Below are positions 26,003 through 34,695 of a stretch of 64,000 nt of DNA, in pieces (positions within the stretch are counted from its first letter, which is position 1; every line of letters begins with the position of its first letter). The stretch covers positions 1 to 64,000 of the forward strand of contig NZ_JAGGLB010000034.1 in NCBI RefSeq assembly GCF_017874215.1. Reading direction: 5' to 3'. The notes under the pieces are model-generated. The model did no database searches, was not told the origin of the DNA, and was given only the letters and a program-made list of their open reading frames with translations. The position numbers and the translations under genes are program-made. Origin of the DNA: Paenibacillus eucommiae (lineage in GTDB: Bacteria; Bacillota; Bacilli; Paenibacillales; NBRC-103111).

Positions 26003-29000
26003 AGATGGCAGCTAGAACCTATCTACCCCGCTCTCGCTGGATCGTTGTACTGATTGGTCTATCTTTGACGATCATGATAATAACAGCACTCCTTAATCCC
26101 TTCCAAGGGGAGACGAAGGTATCCAACTCGTCCAATCTTTATGCTCTCTATGCCGCGGAGAAGTGGGAAGCGGTAAGGGGTGATCTTCCTGTTGCTGGTG
26201 GACAGTTCGAAGAGGATAAGGCTGCATGGCGGCCGCTTCCGGAGGTGCTAAAGGAAATTGAACACAACCAGGCAGCGGCAGAAGACATCTTATGGGTTAG
26301 AAGAACGCTACCCTCCAATATAAATGATATTACTGGACCCTCGGAGCTGAAATTCCGCGGGCTTGCCCGGTTTGAGGTCTATCTAGACGACAAGCTTGCT
26401 CTTGACAGATCGGAGAGCAATGTCACACAAGGCAGCTCATTGCTGCACTGGAGCCAGCTTGCACTTCCGGATGCTGCTGCGGGTCACAAGCTGCTGCTGC
26501 GGATTTGGCCTGACAGCAGCGATCTAGGGCCAATAGGCCATGTATATGCAGGATCACAAGAGGACCTGCTCGCAACGTTTCTAAGGACGGATTCCCTTCG
26601 GTTGATTCTGTCCGTTTGTTTTTTTTTCATGATGCTTCTCTCAGCAGGAGCCTGGTTGTTCTATGAACGAAGCCGTATCTACTTCTATTTCTGCATACTC
26701 ACTCTAGCGGCTGGATATTCCTCCTTGGTCGCTACCGCTCTATTTTCCATCTACTTAGAAATGCCCGTTCTCGTATTCTATGGGGCTATCGGCAATCCAG
26801 TCGTTGCATGGGCTATAAGCGGCATCTTAGAGAAGCTGGCTGAAGAACACAACCGAAGTGGTTTTCGGCTTCTACGCAAGATATTTCTGATTCTGTCTAT
26901 CTGGTCGTTGCTAAGTTCGGTACTGGCTCCTAAATTATATCAAGGCTCAATGGTGTATATCTTCGGGATTATTCTGCTTGCTGCTCCCTATGTGCTGTTC
27001 ACAATCTTTCGAGCCTTCGGACAACGCAGGGATGAAACGAATTGGCTGTCAGGGGGAATGATCGCCGTACTTCTGTGCGTCTCAATCGATCGTTTGGTAT
27101 TCACCTTCCCTGCAATGAATAATCTTGCTTTTCGGTTACTCCCGTTAACCATCTATCAATTGTTGAGCCAGCTTGTGCTTATTTCTCTATTTCTATTGAT
27201 CTTCAGTATTGGGATGGTGCTGGTCATTCGTGCGAGAGCCCAAGTACAGGATTATACGTCTCGTCTGGAGCAGCAGAATGATCGATTGCAGGAGCTCGAT
27301 CGACTGAAGGATGAATTTCTGGCTAATACCTCCCATGAGCTAAGAACACCTCTGCATGGCATTATTGGACTAACCGAATCCCTACTGGATGGCACAGCTG
27401 GACCAATAGGCGAGCAAGCCCGTGATCACCTCAGTCTTGTTGTATCCAGCGGCAGGCGGCTAGCTGGCTTGATCGATGATCTTCTGGACCTCTCTAAGCT
27501 GAATCACCGGGATATTGAACTGGACTTAACTCCGGTTTCCATGGAGCATGCTGTCAACAGTGTCCTTGCTGTATTCCAGATCATCGCCGCTCCTAAAGGC
27601 ATCTCTCTTCATAGCGAGATAAGTGCTGATGTACCACCGGCTTGGGCCGATGCGAACCGATTGCAGCAGATTCTATACAACTTAATCGGCAATGCCGTCA
27701 AGTTCACAGATCAAGGCAGCATTACTGTACGTATCCAAGTGACAGGACGATGGATAGCGGTATCCGTCACCGATACGGGCATTGGAATTGCTGCAGAAGA
27801 TCTTGCTCGACTAGGCGAGCCTTTTGAGCAGGCAGGAGCAACTGATCGGGGTGGAACGGGTCTTGGCCTTTCAATCACACGCAAGCTTACAGAGCTTCAT
27901 GGCGGCAGTCTGGCTGTGCGATCAACGAAAGGGCAGGGGACAACGTGTACCTTTACCCTTCCGGTCGCCGCTCAAGAGGCAACAATCCCGGGAATGACAG
28001 GGTACGCGAATTCGGCAGTGGAGACGAGAACTACGAGTGATTGGAGATATTCAATTCCGATGCATTCTCTGGGTCCCAAAACCATTTCTCCGACGAATGT
28101 TGATCATACTGGCCTGCATGCTTCCGTACAAGCTTCCGGGAATGGGTTTAATCGTATTATCCCAGGCATCTCAGAGGATGGAGAACTACCAGCACTGTCC
28201 ATTCTAATTGTTGACGATGAGCCCGTGAACCTGCAGGTGTTGGACAGCTACCTATCCGCATTGCCTATTCTCGTTCGCAAGGCTTCTACAGGAGCGGCAG
28301 CACTTGCGGAGATCGAGGCACAGCCTCCAGATTTGATTTTACTCGATATCATGCTCCCGGATTTGAATGGCTACGAAGTGTGCCGACTCATCCGTCAGCG
28401 TCATGATATTCACGAGCTTCCGATCATCTTATTGACTGCTCGGGATCGATTATCCGACTTGCTGGAGGGTTTCGAGGTTGGGGCCAACGACTATCTCTCC
28501 AAGCCAACAGCAAGGCATGAGCTGCTCGCGCGCGTTCGGTTGCAATTAAAGCTGATTGGCCTGACTACAAGACTTGAGTTGCTCGTTCAAGAGCGGACCC
28601 GGGAACTTGAGCAGACCACCTATCGGCTAAGGGCTTCCGTCCGCGAGCGTGCTGAGGCTCTGGCAGAGGTATCCGTAATGATGGAGCGAACCCGTATCTC
28701 GCAGGATATACATGACCATGTGGGTCATACACTAACCGCGTCTATCGTTCAACTGGAGGCTTCCATCATGCTGTTAGATAGAGGGAGGGAGCTTGGAATT
28801 GAGAAAGCCCGGCTGGCACAGTCCCTTGTGCGCAAGGGGCTGGATGAGATTCGCGAATCCGTGCGTATGATACGTCACGAGGATAGGGCTTTTCCAATGG
28901 AAATAGCTATGGAACAACTGCTTGAAGAAACGATGGAGACAACGGGGTGTACCATTGATTACACAATTGAACAGCTACCCGAGCTCTCTCCTCCTCAGCA

Positions 29001-29271
29001 ACGTTCACTCTATCAGTCCCTCAAGGAGGGGCTTACGAATGGTCTTCGTCACGGACAGGGAACCCGGTTTCGCTTTAAATTGTCGGCAGTCGCAGGGAAT
29101 ATCGAGTTCGAGCTATGGAATAACGGTCATCCCTATACGGATAGTAAAGTAGGCTTTGGCTTACGCGCTATGCTGGAGAGAGTCCAAGAGCTTGGAGGCC
29201 AGCTGTGGCTTACATCTGACGAGGACGACAGCGGGTGTCTGCTAACGATATATTTGCCTGTATTGGCATAG
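25999..29271 (+). CDS. Hybrid sensor kinase with two different kinase cores
   Basis: 1090 residues. N-terminal membrane segment (about 15-32), an extracytoplasmic beta-rich sensor domain (about 45-190) and a seven-helix membrane region (about 198-415) as in 7TMR-DISM proteins. Next come a HisKA core with His in SHELRTPLHG (near 445), an HATPase domain with NLIGNAVKF and GTGLGLSI (about 547-655), a receiver with VDDEP, Asp in LLDIMLPD and Lys in YLSKP (733-850), and finally a HisKA_3 (NarX/DesK-type) core with IHDHVGHTL (near 903) and a second HATPase (about 995-1088). The last core matches the NarL-type regulator immediately upstream. The first core plus receiver could form an internal relay that gates it. 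Ligand unknown; glycan sensing is a guess from the GH9 neighbour. Confidence 0.9.
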   Translation: MKMAARTYLPRSRWIVVLIGLSLTIMIITALLNPFQGETKVSNSSNLYALYAAEKWEAVRGDLPVAGGQFEEDKAAWRPLPEVLKEIEHNQAAAEDILWVRRTLPSNINDITGPSELKFRGLARFEVYLDDKLALDRSESNVTQGSSLLHWSQLALPDAAAGHKLLLRIWPDSSDLGPIGHVYAGSQEDLLATFLRTDSLRLILSVCFFFMMLLSAGAWLFYERSRIYFYFCILTLAAGYSSLVATALFSIYLEMPVLVFYGAIGNPVVAWAISGILEKLAEEHNRSGFRLLRKIFLILSIWSLLSSVLAPKLYQGSMVYIFGIILLAAPYVLFTIFRAFGQRRDETNWLSGGMIAVLLCVSIDRLVFTFPAMNNLAFRLLPLTIYQLLSQLVLISLFLLIFSIGMVLVIRARAQVQDYTSRLEQQNDRLQELDRLKDEFLANTSHELRTPLHGIIGLTESLLDGTAGPIGEQARDHLSLVVSSGRRLAGLIDDLLDLSKLNHRDIELDLTPVSMEHAVNSVLAVFQIIAAPKGISLHSEISADVPPAWADANRLQQILYNLIGNAVKFTDQGSITVRIQVTGRWIAVSVTDTGIGIAAEDLARLGEPFEQAGATDRGGTGLGLSITRKLTELHGGSLAVRSTKGQGTTCTFTLPVAAQEATIPGMTGYANSAVETRTTSDWRYSIPMHSLGPKTISPTNVDHTGLHASVQASGNGFNRIIPGISEDGELPALSILIVDDEPVNLQVLDSYLSALPILVRKASTGAAALAEIEAQPPDLILLDIMLPDLNGYEVCRLIRQRHDIHELPIILLTARDRLSDLLEGFEVGANDYLSKPTARHELLARVRLQLKLIGLTTRLELLVQERTRELEQTTYRLRASVRERAEALAEVSVMMERTRISQDIHDHVGHTLTASIVQLEASIMLLDRGRELGIEKARLAQSLVRKGLDEIRESVRMIRHEDRAFPMEIAMEQLLEETMETTGCTIDYTIEQLPELSPPQQRSLYQSLKEGLTNGLRHGQGTRFRFKLSAVAGNIEFELWNNGHPYTDSKVGFGLRAMLERVQELGGQLWLTSDEDDSGCLLTIYLPVLA

Positions 29272-29460
29272 GATGTATAGGTCGTTACACCGAGTTGAAA
29301 TGGCTTTCCGATATATGTGATGTGTGTTGTTAGTAGTAATTGACAGTCAGATAGGTGATGCTCAGGCCGCAGGTGGTGAGAGTGACCCAATATCGCAGTC
29401 CACTTTGAATGCCCTTGTTGTGAAGGATTACTTACTTCTTTAAGCGAGATAAGCAGACGA

Positions 29461-29571
29461 GGGCCATTCCATTAAAGGAAACAAATTTTTAACAGCGGCT
29501 GAAGCCAACAGACCCTCCCTCCTTATACCCACGTAATATGAACACGCTCCTCAAAGGACGCCAAAGAAGGG
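29461..29571. repeat. Foldback repeat, truncated right half
   Basis: GGAAACAAATTTTTAACAGC, then GCGGCTGAAGCC, CCCTCCCTCC, and the terminal CTCCTCAAAGGACGCC correspond to the right half of the 230-bp element. The left half is missing, so this is a decayed copy. Confidence 0.65.
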
Positions 29572-29728
29572 CTTCTTCTTTAGCATATAAGAAGGTTTAA
29601 GTACCTTGTAATGCTAAAGTATAAAAGAAGGGTTACTCTTTCTAATTGAACTAAAAGTAAGTTTAAGTTTTATGGAAAAGAGCAATCCCGCAGCAGCCCT
29701 TCTCCCCAGAGTTGAGCGTGTGCTTCAC

Positions 29729-29919
29729 TTAACGATGTTTTTCATCGCTAAAGTATGAGTTTCCAGGCAATCAGCTACTTTAATGATGTTTTTCATCGCT
29801 AAAAGAGGATGGAGGGCCTCACTTGGGGGTTAAAAGGGGTTTTAACGATGTTTTTCATCGTTAAAGTAAGTTTGTGGACTCGGCTACATGCTTTTTAACG
29901 ATGAAAAAAACATCGTTAA
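29729..29919. repeat. Cluster of four 23-25-bp palindromes
   Basis: Copies at 29729-29751, 29780-29802, 29842-29864 and 29895-29919. Each has arms TTAACGATG and CATCGTTAA (or TTAATGATG / CATCGCTAA) around a T5 centre, or A7 in the last. Spacing between copies is about 28-40 bases. The 29842 copy is a perfect 9-bp inverted repeat. Such hairpins could bind a protein, or end transcription through the T tracts on either strand. Confidence 0.75.
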
Positions 29920-29959
29920 GTAGTAGGCAATTCATCCCCAGTTCCGCTTCGGATTGGAC

Positions 29960-30075
29960 CTGCCTTCTAATTGGGGGAGGCCAAACCTCCGCTTGCTTGT
30001 TAACCTGACCACATTGGCCAATAGGCCTTCCGTCCCTCTCTCCATGCAACCGCGTAACGAACACGCTCCTCAAAG
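29960..30075. repeat. Foldback repeat, degraded remnant
   Basis: Recognisable only at its right end (CGTAACGAACACGCTCCTCAAAG), which matches the right terminus of the 230-bp family. The rest is diverged. Confidence 0.45.
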
Positions 30076-30279
30076 AAAAAAATATAAGTAGAATTTTTAG
30101 ATGATGATTTTGATATAGTTTATAGTATCGGTTGCAAAAGGAGTAAAAAGGAAAATGAGGAAATATGTCGAATGTCCATTATAAGAAATTATACATAGAG
30201 AAGTCTGGAGATTACTTGCAAATGTTACTTTTTTAAAATCCGGACGTATTACCTTATGGTGGTATTGGAGGTGTAAGAG

Positions 30280-31017
30280 TTGGTTGGCATAAAATACATA
30301 AAACTACTCGGACTTATTTCTGGTGTGGTGGTTTTAAATATCCTCGTGCTCTCGCCCGGATTTATAGGGGTTGAGATCGGCAGCGGTGCGTTTGCGACAG
30401 CATTTGGGGTAACGCTGTTATTCGCCAGTGCACTGGGGCTGCTTTACGGGAGCTACGTCTTGTTGTTTAAACAGCCCGTTGTTCAGCCTGTAAAGCGTAT
30501 CACTACGCGCGAAGATTATGTGGAAGCTTTGACTGCATACAGAAGCGTAAAAGCGCTGGAGAGTGATATCAATTTTGCCTTAGAACAGTTGGATCGGTTG
30601 AAAAAGAAGAACGACACCCTGTTCAATGTCCTGAATCAGAGATTCGATCCGGCGGAGCTAAGTTACAAAAAGTTTGCCTCCGTCATTCAGGAAGTAGAGA
30701 AGCTCTTCTATCTTAACATCAGAAGTATCCTGAACAGGCTCCATGTTTATGACGAATCGGAGTTCGAGAGTGTCAGGAACCAGAAGTCGGCTCGCTTTTC
30801 CCGGGAGCTTCTTCAGGAGAAGACAAATTTGTACAATGAGTTTTTGGCTTTCATGAGGGATTCTCTAGGCACGAACGAGGAAATTCTGTTGAAGCTGGAT
30901 AAGCTGCTGCTTGAAATATCCCGCTTGGATAGTTTTGATCCGGGGGTTATTGAAAATATGCCTTGTATGCAGGAAATAGACTCGTTGATTAAGCAAACCA
31001 AATATTATAAACAGTGA
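30280..31017 (+). CDS. Two-helix membrane protein with coiled coil (XpaC-position)
   Basis: 245 residues. Two transmembrane segments (about 8-30 and 42-62) are followed by a mostly helical cytoplasmic region (about 75-245) rich in charged heptads. TTG 30280 is 8 bases after GGAGG (30267-30271). It is the first gene of an operon with a binding-protein/VWA fusion and TelA. In Bacillus subtilis the membrane protein XpaC precedes a TelA relative (YaaN), and this gene has the same position and a similar layout; homology by sequence is not certain. A membrane-anchored partner of TelA is the best guess. Only 12 bases separate its stop from the next start, and its end overlaps the next ribosome-binding site. 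Confidence 0.72.
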   Translation: MVGIKYIKLLGLISGVVVLNILVLSPGFIGVEIGSGAFATAFGVTLLFASALGLLYGSYVLLFKQPVVQPVKRITTREDYVEALTAYRSVKALESDINFALEQLDRLKKKNDTLFNVLNQRFDPAELSYKKFASVIQEVEKLFYLNIRSILNRLHVYDESEFESVRNQKSARFSRELLQEKTNLYNEFLAFMRDSLGTNEEILLKLDKLLLEISRLDSFDPGVIENMPCMQEIDSLIKQTKYYKQ

Positions 31018-31029
31018 GAGGTGTTACGT

Positions 31030-32718
31030 TTGGCAAAGAAAAGCAGGTTCCTCCTGATATCAGGCGGTATTTTGGTACTCGTTTTTGTGCTTGTGTATGT
31101 AGGGGTCAGTCTGACCTCCAACTTGGGGAAATCCACGGTTCAGGTGACCGCAGAAGAGGCGGCTAAGCGATTAAACAAGCTTTACTCCAACATCTCGGTA
31201 ACTACTGAGGCGCTGGTAAAGGGGCAGATCGACGTTGACCCGATCGATGTTGCCGCGTCGTTGCCAGATATCTCGAAGTTCCCGGTTACCGTAACTAACA
31301 CGACGAATAATTTTGTGGAAATCTTTTCTTCTACAGAGAAATCGGGCTCAGGCGTTGATGGATGGTTGACGGAGGTCGCGACCGAGTTCAACAAGGCGAA
31401 TATCAGTATAGACGGGAAACCCGTTTCGGTCAAGGTTCGCAATATCGCTTCCGGTACGGCAGCGGACTATATTAAATACGGTAAGTATGTACCGGACGCC
31501 TTCACCCCTTCAAACGAGCTGTGGGGAGAAATGGTCAAGGCCAGCGGCGTTAAAACTCAGCTTGTTAGCAAGCGTCTCGTCGGGAATGTTCCCGGTATTG
31601 TCATTGCCAAAGCCAAGTACGACGATTTAGTCAAGACGCATGGAGCAGTGAATGTCAAAACCGTGACTGAAGCGATAGCCAATAACGAATTCTCAATGGG
31701 ATACACGGATCCCTTCGCCAGCTCTACAGGCTTGAATTTCCTAATCACAGCTCTCAATACTTTCGACAGCTCCAATATTTTGGGAGAAAAGGCTGTTCAG
31801 GGGTTTGAGCAATTCCAAACCAATGTACCCTTTATTGCATCTACAACCATACAAATGCGCGACGCGGCTAAGTCAGGTATGCTAGACGGTTTTGTTCTGG
31901 AGTACCAAACCTATGCCAACGCGGCAGACTTAAAGGGCGGTTATGTGTTCACTCCTTTTGGCGTAAGACATGACAGTCCGCTGTATGCTTTAGGTGAGTT
32001 GCCGAAGGCCAAGTTAGACATTATTAAAAAGTTTGCGGAATTTGTTGCCCAGGATAAGTATCAAGCGTCTGCGAAAGAAAAGGGCTTTAATAATCTTGAA
32101 GACTACAAATCGGAGCTTCCCGTTGTGGATGGCAGCCTTCTTTCATCCGCGCAGAAATTGTGGAAAGAAAAGAAGAATGGAAATAAGCCGATTGCCGCTG
32201 TGTTCGTAGCCGATGTTTCCGGCAGTATGGCGGGTGAACCTCTGAGCCGATTGAAAGAGTCCTTGTTGAAGGGACAGAAGTATTTAGGAAGAGACAATAG
32301 TATCGGTCTGGTTTCTTATTCAAGTGCTGTATCCATTAATTTGCCTATCGGAAAGTACAACACGAATCAGCAGTCGATGTTCGTCGGCGCGGTGAACAGT
32401 CTCCAAGCGAGTGGAGGTACGGCTACCTTTGACGCCATTGTTGTGGCGATGAAGCTGCTTCAGGATGAATTAGCGGTGAATCCCAATCAAAAGCCCCTTA
32501 TCTTCGTCTTGAGTGATGGCGAGACCAATGAGGGCAATTCGTTGAAGAGTATCAAGGGATTAATCGAGAAATACGCGGTTCCCATCTATACGGTGGGGTA
32601 TAACGCCAACATTGAAGCCCTTCAAAACATTTCCAGCATCAATGAAGCGGCAAGCATAAATGCAGATACGGATGATGTTGTCTATAAGATCGGAAACTTG
32701 TTTAACGTTCAAATGTAG
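31030..32718 (+). CDS. Membrane-anchored binding-protein/VWA fusion protein
   Basis: About 562 residues. An N-terminal anchor (FLLISGGILVLVFVLVYVG) is followed by a substrate-binding-protein-like domain (about 77-355; ASGTAADYIKYGKYVPDAFTP split as seen, SMGYTDPFASSTGLNFL) and a von Willebrand A domain (about 389-556) with an intact MIDAS site: DVSGS at about 394-398, Thr in GGTATFDA, Asp in LSDGETNEG. VWA domains bind metal and protein partners; the binding-protein part may sense a ligand outside the cell. TTG 31030 is chosen because GAGAGGTG (31016-31023) fits it with a 6-base gap; the in-frame GTG at 31021 lies inside that site. VWA and TelA proteins are known to co-occur in tellurite/stress gene sets. 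Confidence 0.83.
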   Translation: MAKKSRFLLISGGILVLVFVLVYVGVSLTSNLGKSTVQVTAEEAAKRLNKLYSNISVTTEALVKGQIDVDPIDVAASLPDISKFPVTVTNTTNNFVEIFSSTEKSGSGVDGWLTEVATEFNKANISIDGKPVSVKVRNIASGTAADYIKYGKYVPDAFTPSNELWGEMVKASGVKTQLVSKRLVGNVPGIVIAKAKYDDLVKTHGAVNVKTVTEAIANNEFSMGYTDPFASSTGLNFLITALNTFDSSNILGEKAVQGFEQFQTNVPFIASTTIQMRDAAKSGMLDGFVLEYQTYANAADLKGGYVFTPFGVRHDSPLYALGELPKAKLDIIKKFAEFVAQDKYQASAKEKGFNNLEDYKSELPVVDGSLLSSAQKLWKEKKNGNKPIAAVFVADVSGSMAGEPLSRLKESLLKGQKYLGRDNSIGLVSYSSAVSINLPIGKYNTNQQSMFVGAVNSLQASGGTATFDAIVVAMKLLQDELAVNPNQKPLIFVLSDGETNEGNSLKSIKGLIEKYAVPIYTVGYNANIEALQNISSINEAASINADTDDVVYKIGNLFNVQM

Positions 32719-32782
32719 GCGGAAAAATGTTGCCTGAAAAATGTAGCTTGAAAAATACAACCTAATACGGAGGAGGAATACG

Positions 32783-33922
32783 ATGTCATTTTCCATGGAA
32801 GTAGCAAGCCCGGATGAGATTAAGGCAGTGATTGAACAAGAGGTTAAGCCTGTGCCCGAGGATGTTGCCAAACTCAAAGAGGTGGCGGATTCCAATGTCG
32901 CAGCGATCATGGCGCTCGATGTCGGGTCACTGGATAAGCGCAAGGAGATTCTGCAATCCATTGAGGCATTCGGTCTAAACACGATGAGATCGTCCTCGGA
33001 GAAAAATTCATTGCTTCAGGTTTCGGTAGGGAATCTTTCCAAGACAGGCGATGAGGGCGGCCAGGTGGCCAAGGGTTTGACTGAGCTGCACATGCAGTTG
33101 AAGGATTTGGATCCGAGCATGGTGGATTTCGCTAAGACCGGGTTCTTAGGGAAATTGTTTAATCCGCTGCGAGCCTACTTCCTCAAGTACCAAAAAGCCG
33201 ACTCCGTCATCGCGGATATCGTGCTCTCTTTGGATAAGGGCAGGGTAACGCTCAGGAACGATAACACAACACTGGAGATCGAGCAGCAAGCACTTCGGGA
33301 TTTGACCAAAAAGCTTCAAAAGGAAATTCAGCTTGGGAGTTTGATGGACGAATCGATTGAGTCGCAAGTTGAGGCGGCAAAGCTGCAAAATGAAGACCCG
33401 GAGAAGATCCGTTTCATTACCGAAGAATTGCTGTTCCCTCTGCGTCAGCGGGTTATGGATTTGCAGCAGATGCTGGTAGTCAACCAACAGGGAATTATGG
33501 CCATCGAGGTCGTAATTAGGAACAACAAAGAATTGATTCGCGGGGTAGACCGGGCTAAAAATGTGACGATATCGGCGTTGAAAATTTCCGTTACGGTAGC
33601 TAGCGCTCTTTACAATCAAAAGATTGTATTGAAAAAGATCGAGCTCTTAAACCAAACCACGAATGAATTGATTGCAGGCACGTCCAGAATGCTGAAAAAT
33701 CAAGGGGCAGAGATCCAGAGGCAATCGCTCGAAACGAATATCTCGGCGGAAACGCTGAAGCAGGCTTTTGCCGATGTGTTGTCGGCTTTAGATTCCATCA
33801 GCTCCTACAAGCAGGAAGCACTGCCTAAAATGCGCCAAACGATCGATCAGTTCCGTGAAATGGCGGATACCGGCGAGAAGCAGATTCTTCGTTTGGAGAG
33901 AGGCCATAAGCTGGGTCTGTAG
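32783..33922 (+). CDS. TelA/KlaA-family toxic-anion resistance protein
   Basis: 379 residues, the usual length for the family, almost wholly alpha-helical and soluble. Family features include the central FLGKLFNPLRAYFLKYQKAD block and the helical core through NVTISALKISVTVASALYNQ. TelA proteins are linked to tellurite and other stress tolerance, but their biochemical role is not established. ACGGAGGAGG lies just before the ATG. It closes the operon with the XpaC-position protein and VWA fusion (64-base gap) and is followed by a strong terminator. A TerD protein, another member of the tellurium-linked stress set, lies at 47390. Confidence 0.92.
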   Translation: MSFSMEVASPDEIKAVIEQEVKPVPEDVAKLKEVADSNVAAIMALDVGSLDKRKEILQSIEAFGLNTMRSSSEKNSLLQVSVGNLSKTGDEGGQVAKGLTELHMQLKDLDPSMVDFAKTGFLGKLFNPLRAYFLKYQKADSVIADIVLSLDKGRVTLRNDNTTLEIEQQALRDLTKKLQKEIQLGSLMDESIESQVEAAKLQNEDPEKIRFITEELLFPLRQRVMDLQQMLVVNQQGIMAIEVVIRNNKELIRGVDRAKNVTISALKISVTVASALYNQKIVLKKIELLNQTTNELIAGTSRMLKNQGAEIQRQSLETNISAETLKQAFADVLSALDSISSYKQEALPKMRQTIDQFREMADTGEKQILRLERGHKLGL

Positions 33923-33960
33923 CTGCCTGTGCTGCCAGGCATTTTGCGTAGTAGTTCATA

Positions 33961-33991
33961 AAGAACTCTCCAGGTATGGAGAGTTCTTTTA
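33961..33991 (+). terminator. Intrinsic terminator after TelA gene
   Basis: AAGAACTCTCC (33961-33971) pairs perfectly with GGAGAGTTCTT (33978-33988), loop AGGTAT, followed by T residues. Confidence 0.92.
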
Positions 33992-34078
33992 TGAGTAATA
34001 AATGCCGTGTGATCGCGCTTGTTCGAATAAAAATTATTTTTTCTTTATTATTATCCAAATTTACCCAGTAAAAAATAA

Positions 34079-34124
34079 TTGCAAATTAAAGTTGAATCGT
34101 TTATTATGGATATCGTAGGTCCAT
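34079..34124 (+). promoter_or_regulatory. Promoter and operator of the Rrf2 regulator gene
   Basis: -35 TTGCAA (34079-34084), 17-base spacer, -10 TATTAT (34102-34107). A 19-bp imperfect inverted repeat ATGGATATCGTAGGTCCAT (34106-34124) begins in the -10 box and covers the likely transcription start. An almost identical site precedes the next gene (34666-34684), so autorepression by the Rrf2 protein is likely. Confidence 0.7.
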
Positions 34125-34158
34125 GTTAATGGGAGTCTTAGGAAGGGGGGAGGGGACC

Positions 34159-34644
34159 ATGCAGTTTTCTAAAAGTACAGATTACGCTCTACACGCCTTA
34201 CTTCATTTGGGTCACTCAGATCGTCCCAATAATATTGGAATCAAGGAATTATCTGTGACACTTGGCGTTTCTGAAAGCTATTTATCCAAAATCATGTCCA
34301 AGTTGAGGCAGGATGGAATCGTACGTGCGGTACCGGGAGTGAACGGCGGTTACGAGCTGGCACGACCAGCGGAACAGATTACTTTTCTTGATGTGATTCA
34401 AGTGATTGAAGGAAGACAGCAATTGTTCGAATGCTCGAATTCGAATTCGCAGCAGCATCGAATGTTAGATGAAGCTGGGGGTGTGTCACGGGAGCATGAA
34501 TCCCCAAAAAAGAGCGGATGTTTGGTTGAGAAGGTGATGGACGGCGCGCAACGGCATCTGCACCAATACTTGCGAGAGCATTCTATCCAGTCGGTAATGG
34601 ATGAAGCTTTCAAGCGTTGCAACCATGAGGGAAACAAGAAGTGA
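34159..34644 (+). CDS. Rrf2-family transcriptional regulator
   Basis: About 161 residues. Winged helix at the N-terminus (STDYALHALLHL, GIKELSVTLGVSESYLSKIM, GGYELARPAEQITFLDVIQV). The C-terminal half has Cys in LFECSNS and KSGCLVEK and one near the end (RCNHE), which could bind an Fe-S cluster or react with thiols, as in NsrR/IscR-type members; spacing is not canonical. ATG 34159 is chosen because a GGGGGGAGGGGACC site precedes it; an upstream in-frame start lacks one. It probably represses itself and the downstream enzyme through the shared 19-bp operator, and senses redox or electrophile stress. Confidence 0.87.
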   Translation: MQFSKSTDYALHALLHLGHSDRPNNIGIKELSVTLGVSESYLSKIMSKLRQDGIVRAVPGVNGGYELARPAEQITFLDVIQVIEGRQQLFECSNSNSQQHRMLDEAGGVSREHESPKKSGCLVEKVMDGAQRHLHQYLREHSIQSVMDEAFKRCNHEGNKK

Positions 34645-34665
34645 TACGCTTCTTGTACTCTAATT

Positions 34666-34684
34666 ATGGATATCATAGATCTAT
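34666..34684 (+). promoter_or_regulatory. Second copy of Rrf2-type operator
   Basis: ATGGATATCATAGATCTAT differs from the site at 34106-34124 at four positions and keeps the ATGGAT-N7-(A/G)TC(T/C)AT symmetry. It overlaps a TAATTAT -10-like element and lies directly in front of the ribosome-binding site of the reductase gene. Confidence 0.65.
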
Positions 34685-34695
34685 GGAGGATTATA

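Larger units (their letters stand above)
29272..30279. other. Gene-free 1-kb stretch rich in repeats
   Basis: No convincing gene on either strand. It holds a right-half remnant of the foldback repeat (about 29461-29571), an inverted repeat CTTTAGCAT/ATGCTAAAG (29578-29619), four copies of the 23-bp palindrome (29729-29919) and a second degraded remnant of the foldback repeat (about 29960-30075). The last 200 bases are AT-rich and probably carry the promoter of the operon starting at 30280; I could not pick a clear -35/-10 pair. Confidence 0.6.

Noticed and set aside
29729..29919. CRISPR-like array
   Set aside because: The units are palindromes with irregular spacers of 28-40 bases, in changing orientation and with variable sequence, and no cas gene is near; they are dispersed palindromes, not direct repeats.
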